A stretch of DNA of 64,000 nt from an uncultured Alphaproteobacteria bacterium (GCA_951812805.1 CATOSZ010000003.1:1318557-1382556), one strand, 5' to 3'. Counted from the stretch's first letter, positions 8,677 through 17,224 are shown. Numbers and translations are program-made. Notes: generated by a model not told the origin, from the sequence alone.

Positions 8677-9447
8677 TCAAGCCTCCGATATGGTGATATC
8701 CATCACCGCGTGCTCGCCGTAGTGGGCGATGGCGCGGCTGCCATGCGGCAGCGGACAGGGGATCGTGGCGCTGCCCGGCGTCACATATTGGCCGGCGCCG
8801 AGGCCGATGCCGCGCCGCGAGAGCTCGTTCGCCAACCAGGTCAGCACGGCGAGCGGCTCGGTCCGCGCGGCCTTCGGGCTTTCCGGCTTGCGCGCGCCGC
8901 CATCGATCCTGAGGTCGACGGCGACGTCGAGCAGGGAGAGCGCGCCCCATTCGGCGATCTCCGGCCCGATCACCAGGGCGGCATTGGCTGCGTTGTCGGC
9001 GACGATGAGGGGGCGCTCGCTCTCGTCGTCGGGAATGATCTTGCCGCCGGCGAAGCGGCTGTCGACGATTTCCATGGTGAAGACCAGATTGGCCGCCGCG
9101 GCGACTTCGTCCTCGCCGTACTCATGGCTCTGCGCCGGCAGGTCGCGCAGCAGGCGGAAGCCGAGTTCGCACTCGACATGGGGGATCTGGAACAGGCGCC
9201 CCGGCAGGGTGGCACCGTTGGTGAACAGGCGATGGGCGAAAACCCGCCCGACCATCGGCCCCGGCTGCCCGGCGACCTTCCAGCCGACCACGGGGTGGCC
9301 GACCCGGTCTGCGGCCGCAGCCTGCATCGCCGCCGCCTCGTCCAGGTCGCGCGGCGCGGCCTCGGGTGAGAGGGGGGCGATGGTTCCCCCGTCCCGCCAG
9401 GCCGCCGCCAACAGGTCGGCGACAGGGTCGATCCGCGCTTCGCTCAT
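8677..9447 (-). CDS. 2-keto-4-pentenoate hydratase-like protein (MhpD family)
   Basis: A 256-residue member of the fumarylacetoacetase/MhpD fold, which adds water to 2-hydroxypenta-2,4-dienoates. Visible marks: an AAAMQAAAADRVGHPVVGWKVAG opening like other hydratases, PHVECELGFRLLRDLP (metal-binding Glu pair), FTMEIVDSRF, and DNAANAALVIGPEI. It heads the minus-strand catabolic operon and is divergent from the isochorismatase-like gene; the 146-base gap must hold both promoters. Pairing with the downstream HpcH aldolase suggests a meta-cleavage type lower pathway, although no ring-cleavage dioxygenase is in the window. Confidence 0.85.
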   Translation of the reverse strand: MSEARIDPVADLLAAAWRDGGTIAPLSPEAAPRDLDEAAAMQAAAADRVGHPVVGWKVAGQPGPMVGRVFAHRLFTNGATLPGRLFQIPHVECELGFRLLRDLPAQSHEYGEDEVAAAANLVFTMEIVDSRFAGGKIIPDDESERPLIVADNAANAALVIGPEIAEWGALSLLDVAVDLRIDGGARKPESPKAARTEPLAVLTWLANELSRRGIGLGAGQYVTPGSATIPCPLPHGSRAIAHYGEHAVMDITISEA

Positions 9448-9593
9448 CGGTTACTCCCGCTTGATTTGCCGACCCAGTCTAATGACCGCTCGGCGGACGC
9501 GCCACCGAGGGCGGGCCCGTTCGGGATTTTGACCGCGGCGTCCAGACTGACACAATGCGCGGGAGCAACCGGCGACATGGGGTACGACAGAGC

Positions 9594-10271
9594 ATGGAAA
9601 CCTCGAACCAGACGGCACGGGAATTCTTCGAGACGGTGATGGCCAATCCGAACCGCGCGCGTTTCGGCTTCGGGCGCAAGGCGGCGATCGTCAACGTCGA
9701 TATCCAGAAGGCCTATACCGAGGTCGGTGCCTTCCCGACCGCCTACGAGACCGACCCCCGGCAGATGGAACACGTCAACCGGATCTCCGCGACGGCGCGC
9801 GACAAGCGCCTGCCGGTGGTCTGGAGCCGGGTCGGCTACCGCGAGGACGGCGCCGATTGCGGGGTCTGGGGCACGCGGACCGACACGGCCGACTCCCTGC
9901 AGAACATCAAGCTCGGCGCACACCGGCACGAGTTCGACGACCGCCTGGAGATCGACGAGAGCCGCGACCTGGTCTTCACCAAGCGGATGCCGTCCGCCTT
10001 CTTCGAGACCAGCCTCGCCTCCTTCCTGGTCTGGCACCGGGTCGACACGGTGATCGTAACCGGCGGCTCGACCTCGGGCTGCGTGCGGGCGACGGTGGTC
10101 GACAGCCTCAGCCACGGCTACCGCACCGTCGTGCCGGTGGAGTGCGTCGCCGACAAACACGAAAGCCCCCACTTCGCCAACCTGGCCGATATGATGCTGA
10201 AATACGCGGACGTGGTGCCGGTGGCCGAGGTGGACGCCTATCTCGACGACTATTCGGTGACCAATATTTGA
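9594..10271 (+). CDS. Isochorismatase-like cysteine hydrolase (N-carbamoylsarcosine amidase type)
   Basis: A 225-residue cysteine hydrolase. The catalytic triad of the isochorismatase-like fold is visible: Asp36 in AAIVNVDIQKAY, Lys130 in LVFTKRMPSAFF, and Cys163 in TGGSTSGCVRATV. The C-terminal segment VVPVECVADKHESPHFANLADM matches N-carbamoylsarcosine amidase-type enzymes that hydrolyse small amides or carbamoyl groups to release ammonia. The ATG at 9594 is preferred; an ATG at 9555 would add 13 basic residues without similarity. It is followed after 43 bases by the copper amine oxidase, which suggests breakdown of an amine or amide nutrient. Confidence 0.85.
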   Translation: METSNQTAREFFETVMANPNRARFGFGRKAAIVNVDIQKAYTEVGAFPTAYETDPRQMEHVNRISATARDKRLPVVWSRVGYREDGADCGVWGTRTDTADSLQNIKLGAHRHEFDDRLEIDESRDLVFTKRMPSAFFETSLASFLVWHRVDTVIVTGGSTSGCVRATVVDSLSHGYRTVVPVECVADKHESPHFANLADMMLKYADVVPVAEVDAYLDDYSVTNI

Positions 10272-10314
10272 AAACGCCGCCAACGGCGGGCCAAAGGAAT
10301 GGAGCAAGCGGATC

Positions 10315-12240
10315 ATGGCGATAGCGAGCGAAGCCCAGGTTGAAACGACAGACCAGCCTTTAGCCCCACTCTCGGCGGACGAGATCACCGCGGCCGCGGC
10401 TTTAGCCCGTGCCGAAATGGCCGAGCTCGGTGACGAGTTGCGTTTCGAGATCATCGAGTTGATGGAGCCGGCGAAGGCCGAGGTGCGCGCCCACCGGCCG
10501 GGCGATCCGGTCGCCCGCGCGGCCCGGGTCAACGTCTTTCGCGCCGGCACCATCGGCGTCTGGCGGCTGGTCGTCTCGCTGAACGATGGCACGGTTCTCT
10601 CGCGCACCCATGTGGCGGATGCGCGGCCGATGATCCAGCTCGAAGAGTTCATGGCGATCGAGGACCTGGTGAAGGCGGATACCCGCTTCATCGAGGCCTG
10701 CGCCCGGCGCGGCATCACCGATATGGAGCTGGTCTGCGTCGATCCCTGGTCCGCCGGTAATTTCGGCGACGAGGGCGAGGCGGGCCGGCATCTGAGCCAC
10801 GCCTTCTGCTGGCTTCGTTCCTCCCCGCACGACAATCTCTACGCCCACCCGATCGAGGGCCTCAATCCGGTGATCGACATCAAGACGATGGAGGTGGTGC
10901 GGATCGACGACCACGAGGTCGTGCCGGTGCCGGCCGCGGACTGGAATTTCGACCGCGCGTTCCAGACGACGGCGCGGGCCGACCTCAGGCCGATCGACAT
11001 CGTGCAGCCGGACGGCGTCAGCTTCGAGATGGACGGCAATCGCATCCGCTGGCACGACTGGTCGCTGCTGATCGGCTTCAACGCCCGCGAAGGCCTGACG
11101 TTACACGACATGTCGTTTGCCGGCCGGCCCGTCTGCTACCGGGCCTCCATCGCCGAAATGGTCATTCCCTACGGCAGCCCCGAGAACGCGCACTACCGCA
11201 AGAACGTCTTCGACATCGGCGAATACGGTCTCGGCAAGCTCACCAACGCGCTCAGCCTCGGCTGCGACTGCCTCGGCGCCATCCACTATCTCGATGGCTG
11301 GGTCGCCAACATCGAGGGCGCGCCGATGCGGATGGAGAACGCGATCTGCATCCACGAGGAGGACACCGGCATCCTGTGGAAGCATTGGGATTTCCGCACG
11401 GACCGCACGGAAGTACGCCGCGGGCGCCGGCTAGTGATCTCCTCGATCGCCACCGTGGGCAATTACGAATACGGCTTCTATTGGTATTTCCAGCTCGACG
11501 GGACAATCGAGTTCGAGATGAAGGCGACCGGCATCATCAACACCGTCGCTTGCCGGCCGGGCGCGCCGTCGAAATACGGCACCGAGGTGGCGCCGGGCGT
11601 CGTCGGACAGATCCACCAGCATCTGTTCTGCGCCCGCCTCGACCTGGCGATCGACGGGGACGAGAATTCCGTCCTCGAATGCGATACCCGGGCCGAGCCC
11701 GAGGGGCCGGCCAATCCCTGGGGCAACGCCTTCTATGTCGAGGAGACGGCGCTCGCCACCGAGGGCGGGCGGGAGCGCGACGTGGCGGCCGAGCGGTTCT
11801 GGAAGTTCGTCAATCCGAACAAGACCAACCATGTCGGCACCCGGCCCGGCTACAAGCTGGAGGCGAAGGGCAGCCGGGCGATCTTCACCCAGCCGAATTC
11901 ACCCTCGGGCCGGCGCATGGGCTATGTGCGCCATCCGCTCTGGGTCACCCGCCACGACGCGGAAGAACGCTATCCGGCGGGCGAGTTCGTCAATCACAGC
12001 GACGGCAGCGACGGCCTGCCGACCTATGCCGCGCAGGGCCGCGGCATCGAGAACGCCGATATCGTCGCCTGGCACGTCTTCGGCCTGCACCACCTGCCCC
12101 GGCCCGAGGACTTTCCCGTGCAGCCGGTCGCCAGCACCGGGTTCTCGTTGATGCCGGTCGGCTTCTTCGACGTCAATCCGACCCTCGACCTGCCGGCGGA
12201 GACCAACGACGCCAGCTGCCACGCCCTGCCCGGGACGTGA
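10315..12240 (+). CDS. Copper-containing primary amine oxidase
   Basis: A 641-residue quinoprotein amine oxidase that oxidises primary amines to aldehydes, ammonia and hydrogen peroxide. The topaquinone precursor is in the TVGNYEYGF motif (Tyr384), the copper ligands are the HxH pair H434/H436 in GQIHQHLFCARLD and a third histidine near 592 in FGLHHLPRPEDFPV, and the base Asp is in VFDIGEYG. The N-terminal small domains (PLSADEITAAAALARAE) are present and length is normal for bacterial enzymes. No signal peptide is seen, so it is probably cytoplasmic, as in the Arthrobacter type. It is followed by a GST gene. Confidence 0.95.
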   Translation: MAIASEAQVETTDQPLAPLSADEITAAAALARAEMAELGDELRFEIIELMEPAKAEVRAHRPGDPVARAARVNVFRAGTIGVWRLVVSLNDGTVLSRTHVADARPMIQLEEFMAIEDLVKADTRFIEACARRGITDMELVCVDPWSAGNFGDEGEAGRHLSHAFCWLRSSPHDNLYAHPIEGLNPVIDIKTMEVVRIDDHEVVPVPAADWNFDRAFQTTARADLRPIDIVQPDGVSFEMDGNRIRWHDWSLLIGFNAREGLTLHDMSFAGRPVCYRASIAEMVIPYGSPENAHYRKNVFDIGEYGLGKLTNALSLGCDCLGAIHYLDGWVANIEGAPMRMENAICIHEEDTGILWKHWDFRTDRTEVRRGRRLVISSIATVGNYEYGFYWYFQLDGTIEFEMKATGIINTVACRPGAPSKYGTEVAPGVVGQIHQHLFCARLDLAIDGDENSVLECDTRAEPEGPANPWGNAFYVEETALATEGGRERDVAAERFWKFVNPNKTNHVGTRPGYKLEAKGSRAIFTQPNSPSGRRMGYVRHPLWVTRHDAEERYPAGEFVNHSDGSDGLPTYAAQGRGIENADIVAWHVFGLHHLPRPEDFPVQPVASTGFSLMPVGFFDVNPTLDLPAETNDASCHALPGT

Positions 12241-12268
12241 CGCCCGGGACGTGATGCCCGGGACTTGA
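12227..12268. repeat. Three 14-bp tandem repeats across the amine oxidase stop codon
   Basis: Units TGCCCGGGACGTGA, CGCCCGGGACGTGA and TGCCCGGGACTTGA follow each other directly, with a fourth degenerate unit after 12268. The first unit holds the last codons and TGA of the amine oxidase gene. CCCGGG is self-complementary, so the array could also fold. It looks like replication slippage; any role in mRNA 3' end formation is speculative. Confidence 0.7.
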
Positions 12269-12324
12269 CGTCCGGGCACGTGCCGTGCGAGCGCTGCGCC
12301 CGCGCGAACGAGGAGAACGCCCTG

Positions 12325-13032
12325 ATGATCGACTTTTACTATTCGGCGACCCCCAACGGCTGGAAGGTCGCCATCATGCTGGAGGAATGCGGCCTCGCCT
12401 ACGATCTGAAGCCCATGCGGCTTTCCGAAGGCGACCAGTTCAAGCCCGAATTCCTGGCGATCAGCCCGAACGCCAAGATGCCGGCGATCGTCGACCATGA
12501 CACCGCGGGCGATCCCGTGCCGGTCTTCGAATCCGGCGCCATCCTGTTCTATCTCGCGGAGAAGACCGGCCGCTTCATGGCCGCCGATCCGCTCGGCCGC
12601 AAGGAAACGTTGGAATGGCTGTTCTGGCAGGTCGGCAGCCAGGGCCCGCTCGCCGGCCAGCTCAGCCACTTCGTCAACTATGCGCCCGAAGAACACCAGG
12701 CCTACGGGCGCAAGCGCTATGCCGGCGAATACGACCGCAACCTCGCGGTGCTGGAACGCCGGCTGGCGGATCGCGACTACATCCTCGGCGCCGACTACAC
12801 GATCTGCGACATGATCGCCTTCCCCTGGGTGCTGATCGCGCGGCCGTTGACCGCCTCGCTGGAGGCCTATCCCCGCGTCGCGGACTGGCGTGGGCGCATC
12901 AAGGACCGGCCGGCCGTGCAGGCCGCCGTCAACCTGCTGAAGGACACCCAGAACCGGGGCCAGGCGACGGCGACCAACAACAACGTCCTGTTCAACCAGT
13001 CGGGCGCCCATTTGATGGGAAGCAAGACCTGA
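12325..13032 (+). CDS. Glutathione S-transferase, YfcG/YghU-like (Nu class)
   Basis: A 235-residue GST. The thioredoxin-like N-terminal half begins MIDFYYSATPNGWKVAIMLEE, close to the TPNGxKV signature of disulfide-bond oxidoreductases YfcG/YghU, and continues SPNAKMPAIVDHD and FESGAILFYLAEKTGRF (glutathione gamma-glutamyl site). The helical half carries YDRNLAVLERRLADRDYILGADYTICDMIAFPW, the conserved N-capping motif. The start is set by AGGAG at 12311, nine bases upstream; the frame is open to 12265 but without similarity. It sits in the amine oxidase transcription unit. Such enzymes often have thiol-disulfide reductase or peroxidase activity. Confidence 0.9.
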   Translation: MIDFYYSATPNGWKVAIMLEECGLAYDLKPMRLSEGDQFKPEFLAISPNAKMPAIVDHDTAGDPVPVFESGAILFYLAEKTGRFMAADPLGRKETLEWLFWQVGSQGPLAGQLSHFVNYAPEEHQAYGRKRYAGEYDRNLAVLERRLADRDYILGADYTICDMIAFPWVLIARPLTASLEAYPRVADWRGRIKDRPAVQAAVNLLKDTQNRGQATATNNNVLFNQSGAHLMGSKT

Positions 13033-13057
13033 GGGCGTCGTCGGAAAGGACCTTCGA

Positions 13058-13849
13058 ATGGCGGTGAGAATCGAGCGCGAGGGTCCCGTCTGGACCGTGA
13101 TCCATTCCCGGCCCGAGGCGCGCAACGCGATGGATCCGGCGAGTGCCGAGGCCCTCTACGACGCCTTCCGGGCCTTCGAGACGGAAGATAGCGCACACGT
13201 CGCCGTGTTCTGGGGCGAAGGCGGCGCCTTCTGCGCCGGCTGGGACCTGAAGCACGCCGCCCAGCTGGCGGACGCGGGCGCCCTCGACCCGTTCGATTTC
13301 CCCGATGCGGGCGAGCCGCCGATGGCCGCCATGGGGCCGAGCCGGCTGGAGCTGTCGAAGCCGGTGATCGCCGCGGTCGCGGGCCCGGCCGTCGCGGGTG
13401 GGATGGAGCTGGCGCTCTGGGCCGATATCCGGGTGATGGAGGAAACCGCGTTCATGGGCGTCTACTGTCGGCGCTGGGGCATTCCGCTGATCGACGGCGG
13501 CACCGTGCGCCTGCCGCGCCTGGTGGGCGAGGGCCGGGCGGCGGACCTGATCCTGAGCGGACGGCGGGTCGACGCGGAGGAGGCGCTGGCCATCGGCCTC
13601 TGCGAATACCTGGCGCCCGAGGGCGAAGGCCGCCAGCGGGCGGAGGCTTTAGCCCACGACATCGCCCGTTTCCCGCAGAGCTGCCTGCGGGCCGACCGCC
13701 GCTCCCTCCGCGCGCAAGCCGGACTGCCCTCGCGCGATGCGCTACGCCAGGAATGGCGCGGCAGCAAACCCGAGGTCACCACGGGCGTCGCCGGCGCCGC
13801 CCGCTTCGCCGCCGGCAAAGGCCGCGGCGGAGATTTCGGAAACATTTGA
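13058..13849 (+). CDS. Enoyl-CoA hydratase/isomerase family protein
   Basis: A 263-residue crotonase-fold protein. It shows the N-terminal SRPEARNAMD strand-turn, the oxyanion-hole segments GEGGAFCAGWDLKH and PVIAAVAGPAVAGGMELALWADIRVM, and MGVYCRRWGIPLIDGGTVRLPRLVG, where hydratases usually have a catalytic Glu; here the equivalent region reads GIPLIDGG, typical of divergent family members. The C-terminal TGVAGAARFAAGKGRGGDF is common in the group. It begins 25 bases after the GST gene and ends the plus-strand run. The substrate is unknown. Confidence 0.88.
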   Translation: MAVRIEREGPVWTVIHSRPEARNAMDPASAEALYDAFRAFETEDSAHVAVFWGEGGAFCAGWDLKHAAQLADAGALDPFDFPDAGEPPMAAMGPSRLELSKPVIAAVAGPAVAGGMELALWADIRVMEETAFMGVYCRRWGIPLIDGGTVRLPRLVGEGRAADLILSGRRVDAEEALAIGLCEYLAPEGEGRQRAEALAHDIARFPQSCLRADRRSLRAQAGLPSRDALRQEWRGSKPEVTTGVAGAARFAAGKGRGGDFGNI

Positions 13850-13883
13850 CCCGGCAACCCGACAGGCAGGAAAGATCCTAATA

Positions 13884-13951
13884 GGGGTCAGGTCTTGTTT
13901 CTTGCCTTTATCACTGACCTCGCAAGTAGGCAAGAAACAAGACCTGACCCC
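13884..13951. repeat. REP-like palindromic element (24-bp perfect inverted repeat)
   Basis: Two 24-bp arms (13884-13907 and 13928-13951) are perfect inverted copies; the left arm begins GGGGTCAGGTCTTGTTTC. The 20-base centre would be a hairpin loop. It sits between two convergent crotonase genes. The outer GGGGTCAGG(T/A)CTTG sequence is shared with the larger elements at 23438, 53291 and 53548, which points to one family of palindromes mobilised by REP-associated tyrosine transposases. In this position it could also stop transcription from both sides. Confidence 0.8.
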
Positions 13952-14019
13952 AATGACGATGTGACCGCGATGACGATGTTGCGCCGACGAGGGGCGGCGG
14001 CGATGGCGGTCCGGTCCGG

Positions 14020-14829
14020 TCAGCGGCCCTGGAATTCGGGCGGGCGTTTTTCGACGAAGGCGCGGGCGGCTTCCTTGTGATCGGCGGTGCCCTGGGTCCG
14101 CAGCATGCGTTCGGCTTCCCGGTCGATCGCCGTCGCGTGATCGATGTCCAGGGCCTCGTCCAGGTTGTCCTTCATATAGGCGAAGGCGACGCGCGGCCCG
14201 TTCGCCAGCGGGCCGGCCAGCGCCCGTGTCGCCTCGGCCAGCCCGGCCGCCGGCACGACCTGGTTGAAGAGGCCGATCTCCAGCCCGCGCGCCGCATCGA
14301 CGCGGGCCGAGGTCAGCATCAGTTCGCGCGCCCTGGCCGGCCCGACGACGCGCGTCAGCAGCCAGGCGAAGCCATAGTCCCCCGACAGCCCGACCCGCGC
14401 ATAGCCCGCGCTGACGAAGGCCCCTTCAGCGGCGATGCGCAGGTCGCAGGCGAGCGCGATCGCCAGGCCCGCGCCCGCGGCCGGTCCCGGCAGCGCCGCG
14501 ATGGTCGGAACCCGCAAGGCCCGGAGCGCGCCGGCGATCTCGTGGTGGCGGGCGCGCATGTCGCGAAACTTCTCGTCCGCCGTCCGCCCGTCGTCCTTGC
14601 GCGCCGCCATGCCCTTGACGTCGCCGCCGGCACAGAAGGCGCCGCCCGCCCCCGTCACCACGACCGCGCCGACGCTCGCGTCGCCGGCCTGGCCGGCGAG
14701 CACGGCGCGGAAGGCCCCCGTCAACTCCGGCGAGAGCGCGTTGCGCGCCTCCGGCCGGTTCAGCGTGATGGTCAGTACGCGATCCTCGAGGTCGCAGGCG
14801 AGCTGCTCGGTACCGGTTTCGATCTGCAT
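14020..14829 (-). CDS. Enoyl-CoA hydratase/isomerase family protein
   Basis: A 269-residue crotonase-fold enzyme. Motifs: VLTITLNRPEARNALSPEL, VVVTGAGGAFCAGGDVKGM (first oxyanion-hole residue), RVPTIAALPGPAAGAGLAIALACDLRI (second), and FVSAGYARVGLSGDYGFAWLLTRVVG, where Asp rather than Glu occupies the catalytic region, as in PaaG-like isomerases. The C-terminal KEAARAFVEKRPPEFQGR is the usual ending. It lies 31 bases after the CBS gene and is probably the last gene of the DUF1538 operon, although its acyl-CoA chemistry has no obvious link to it. Confidence 0.88.
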   Translation of the reverse strand: MQIETGTEQLACDLEDRVLTITLNRPEARNALSPELTGAFRAVLAGQAGDASVGAVVVTGAGGAFCAGGDVKGMAARKDDGRTADEKFRDMRARHHEIAGALRALRVPTIAALPGPAAGAGLAIALACDLRIAAEGAFVSAGYARVGLSGDYGFAWLLTRVVGPARARELMLTSARVDAARGLEIGLFNQVVPAAGLAEATRALAGPLANGPRVAFAYMKDNLDEALDIDHATAIDREAERMLRTQGTADHKEAARAFVEKRPPEFQGR

Positions 14830-14860
14830 GATGTTCTTCCCCGTGGCGTCGGGTGCCGGC

Positions 14861-15283
14861 TTACGCCTCCACCCCGCCCTCTTCGTGATGGACGTAGGCC
14901 AGCACCATGTCGCGCACGGTGATGATGCCGGCGAGGTTGCGGTCGTGGTCGACCACCAGGGCGCGGGACAGGCCGAAACGGTCCAGCAGCCGCACCGCGT
15001 AGCGGATGTCCATCTCGCTGTCGACGGCGAGCGCGGGCTTGCGCATGACCTCCCACACGTCCGTGCGGTCGAGCGACTTGTTCTCCGCGATCACCTTGGC
15101 GGCGATGTCGGTGATGGTGACGACGGCGTATTCGTCGTGCTCGGCCCGCTTGTCGATGACGAGGGAGCTCACCCCCTTCTCGTGCATCTTCGCGAGCGCC
15201 TGGCGGACCGGCGCGACCGCCTCGATCATGAACACCGAGGTGGTCATCAGCTCGCGCACCCGGATCAGCGGAATTTCGGTCAT
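14861..15283 (-). CDS. CBS-domain pair protein
   Basis: A 140-residue protein made of two CBS motifs: VRELMTTSVFMIEAVAPVRQALAKMHEKGVSSLVI and the second half PALAVDSEMDIRYAVRLLDRFGLSRALVVDHDRNLAGIITVRDMV. CBS pairs (Bateman modules) bind adenine nucleotides and regulate transporters or enzymes. The start overlaps the PII-like gene stop by four bases, so the two are translated together. With the upstream DUF1538 membrane proteins it probably forms the nucleotide-sensing part of a regulated transport system; that assignment is inference. Confidence 0.87.
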   Translation of the reverse strand: MTEIPLIRVRELMTTSVFMIEAVAPVRQALAKMHEKGVSSLVIDKRAEHDEYAVVTITDIAAKVIAENKSLDRTDVWEVMRKPALAVDSEMDIRYAVRLLDRFGLSRALVVDHDRNLAGIITVRDMVLAYVHHEEGGVEA

Positions 15284-15630
15284 AGCTGTTCCTCGATTTC
15301 CTGCAGCAGCGTGTGCATCTGCGTTTTCAGGCCGACCGCGTCCTCGATCGCGATCTGGAAGGCGATGCCGGCGCCGTGCTCCTCGTTGAACTTGCCGGCC
15401 TCCGCGATGGTCTCCAGGATCTCGCGCGCCCGCTGTTCGGCGACCAGGAACAGCAGCAGGTCACGCTGGCCGGCGAGATCGAGGCCGAGGAAGGTCTTCT
15501 CCCGCTTCAGCCCCTCGCCGCGCACGGAGGTGACGACGCTCGCCCCCGTGGCGCCGGCCGCGCGGGCCGCATCCTGCACCGTATCGCTCAGATGGTCGTC
15601 GACCAGCGCCATGATCAGCTTCATTCGCAT
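15280..15630 (-). CDS. PII-like signalling protein
   Basis: A 116-residue protein with the ferredoxin-like PII fold pattern: MKLIMALVDDHLSDTVQDAARAAGATGASVVTSVRGEG (strand, helix, then T-loop position) and a second half DLLLFLVAEQRAREILETIAEAGKFNEEHGAGIAFQIAIEDAVGL. The T-loop lacks the GlnB uridylylated Tyr region, so it is a PII-like sensor rather than GlnB/GlnK. PII-like proteins commonly sit beside membrane transporters and gate them. It is 13 bases after the second DUF1538 gene and overlaps the CBS gene. Confidence 0.83.
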   Translation of the reverse strand: MRMKLIMALVDDHLSDTVQDAARAAGATGASVVTSVRGEGLKREKTFLGLDLAGQRDLLLFLVAEQRAREILETIAEAGKFNEEHGAGIAFQIAIEDAVGLKTQMHTLLQEIEEQL

Positions 15631-15643
15631 GGGATGTTCCTCG

Positions 15644-16420
15644 CTACTCCCCGCGCCCGCGGCGCCGGGTCCAGGCGACCAGCCACGAATAGCCCAGGAC
15701 GGAAACTATGGGAAAGAGGCTGGCGAAGGCAATGAGTCCGAAGCCGTCGATCAGAGGGCTGCGGCCGGGAACGCTGGAGGCGAGCCCAATGCCGAGCGCG
15801 GCGACCAGCGGAACGGTGACGGTGGAGGTGGTGACGCCGCCCGAATCGTAGGCCAGCGGAATGATCGTCCGGTCGGCCCGGAGCGTCTGCAAGATCACCA
15901 CGATATAGCCGGCGATGATGTAATAGTGCAGCGGCGTGCCGGTGATGATGCGGAAGGTGCCGAGCGACACGCCGACGGCGACGCCGATCGCGACGGCGAT
16001 GCGCAGGCCCCACGCGCTGATGCCGCCGCCCGAGGCCTGGTTCGCCTTTAGGGCCACGGCAATCAGCGAGGGCTCGGCAATCGTGGTGGCGAAGCCGATC
16101 GCGGCGGCGTAGACGTAGATCCAGACGTAGTCGCGCCAGTCGCTGGAGCTTGGGCCGCCCTCGACGCCGTTGATGAAGGCGGGATCGGAAAGCTGTTCGG
16201 CCATCAGCGTGCCGAGGGGAAACAGCGCCCGTTCCAGCCCGACCAGGAACAGGGTGAGGCCGAGGGCGACATAGACGAAGCCGGTGATAATGGTCTTCAG
16301 ATGCGGCAGCGGCTGGCGGATCACCAGATACTGGAAGCCGAACAGGATGGCGGCGATGGGGGCGACGTCGCCCAGCGTCGAAATCCCGGTCTCCAGCAGG
16401 TGGCGCAGCAGGTCCCACAT
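15644..16420 (-). CDS. DUF1538 integral membrane protein, second copy
   Basis: A 258-residue polytopic membrane protein of the DUF1538 family. Visible marks are GFATTIAEPSLIAVALKAN in the first half and [20 protein letters not shown] in the second, both glycine/threonine-rich loops that recur in its upstream paralogue at similar positions. About six to seven hydrophobic segments are apparent. As I recall, a paired DUF1538 system from Halomonas (UmpAB) was reported as a monovalent cation/proton antiporter, so ion exchange is the best working function. Five bases separate it from the first copy, which suggests a heterodimer. Confidence 0.83.
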   Translation of the reverse strand: MWDLLRHLLETGISTLGDVAPIAAILFGFQYLVIRQPLPHLKTIITGFVYVALGLTLFLVGLERALFPLGTLMAEQLSDPAFINGVEGGPSSSDWRDYVWIYVYAAAIGFATTIAEPSLIAVALKANQASGGGISAWGLRIAVAIGVAVGVSLGTFRIITGTPLHYYIIAGYIVVILQTLRADRTIIPLAYDSGGVTTSTVTVPLVAALGIGLASSVPGRSPLIDGFGLIAFASLFPIVSVLGYSWLVAWTRRRGRGE

Positions 16421-16424
16421 TCGC

Positions 16425-17171
16425 TCAGCCCCCCCATTCCCAGACGATGCCGAAGGCCATGACGAACATCAGCGGCGAGAGGCAGGCGAAGGCGATGAGG
16501 CCGAAGCCGTCGACGATCGGATTGCGGCCGCGGATCGAATGGGCGAGGCCGACGCCGAAGGCGGTGACCAGCGGCACGGTGATGGTCGAGGTCGTCACGC
16601 CGCCCGAATCGTACGCGATGCCGATGATGCTGTCGGGCGCGAAGAAGGTCATGACGACGACGATGCCGTAGCCGGAAATGATCAGCACATGCAGCGGCCA
16701 GCCCTTGAGGATGCGGAAAACGCCTATGACCAGGGAGACGCCGACGGAGACGGCGACGGTCATGCGCAGGTAGGTGGCGTAGTCCTCCCGCGCCTCGGGC
16801 GCATCGACGACCACACCGGCCTCCGCCGCGATCGCCGCCGCCTCGCGCGCCACCGCGATCAGTGCCGGCTCCGCCACCGTGGTCCCGAAGCCGAGCGCGA
16901 AGGCGAACAGCAGCAACCAGGCGAGATTGGCCCGCCGCGTGAAGGCGGCGGCCAGCGCCTCGCCGATCGGAAACAGCGCCATCTCCAGGCCCCGCACGAA
17001 CAGTGCCAGGCCCAGCACCACCATCGCCAGGCCGATGAGAATGCCGGCGAGATCGGGCAGCGGCTGGCGCAGCACGGCGAGCTGGAAAAACGCGATGACG
17101 GCGACGATCGGCGCTAGATCACGCAGCGATTCGACGAGAAGGCGCAGGAATCGGGAAACGCTCTGGGGCAT
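16425..17171 (-). CDS. DUF1538 integral membrane protein, first copy
   Basis: A 248-residue polytopic membrane protein, paralogous to the next gene. Shared features are [20 protein letters not shown] near the N-terminus, [19 protein letters not shown] mid-protein and [20 protein letters not shown] in the second half. A charged loop ([20 protein letters not shown]) distinguishes it. It opens a five-gene minus-strand operon: DUF1538, DUF1538, PII-like, CBS, crotonase. The promoter must lie in the 53-base gap after secB or farther upstream. Function is inferred as a regulated ion transporter. Confidence 0.83.
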   Translation of the reverse strand: MPQSVSRFLRLLVESLRDLAPIVAVIAFFQLAVLRQPLPDLAGILIGLAMVVLGLALFVRGLEMALFPIGEALAAAFTRRANLAWLLLFAFALGFGTTVAEPALIAVAREAAAIAAEAGVVVDAPEAREDYATYLRMTVAVSVGVSLVIGVFRILKGWPLHVLIISGYGIVVVMTFFAPDSIIGIAYDSGGVTTSTITVPLVTAFGVGLAHSIRGRNPIVDGFGLIAFACLSPLMFVMAFGIVWEWGG

Positions 17172-17224
17172 GCCTCGGCCGTGGGAACTGAACTCCCCCG
17201 ACTATGGCGAAGCGACGGCGCGCG

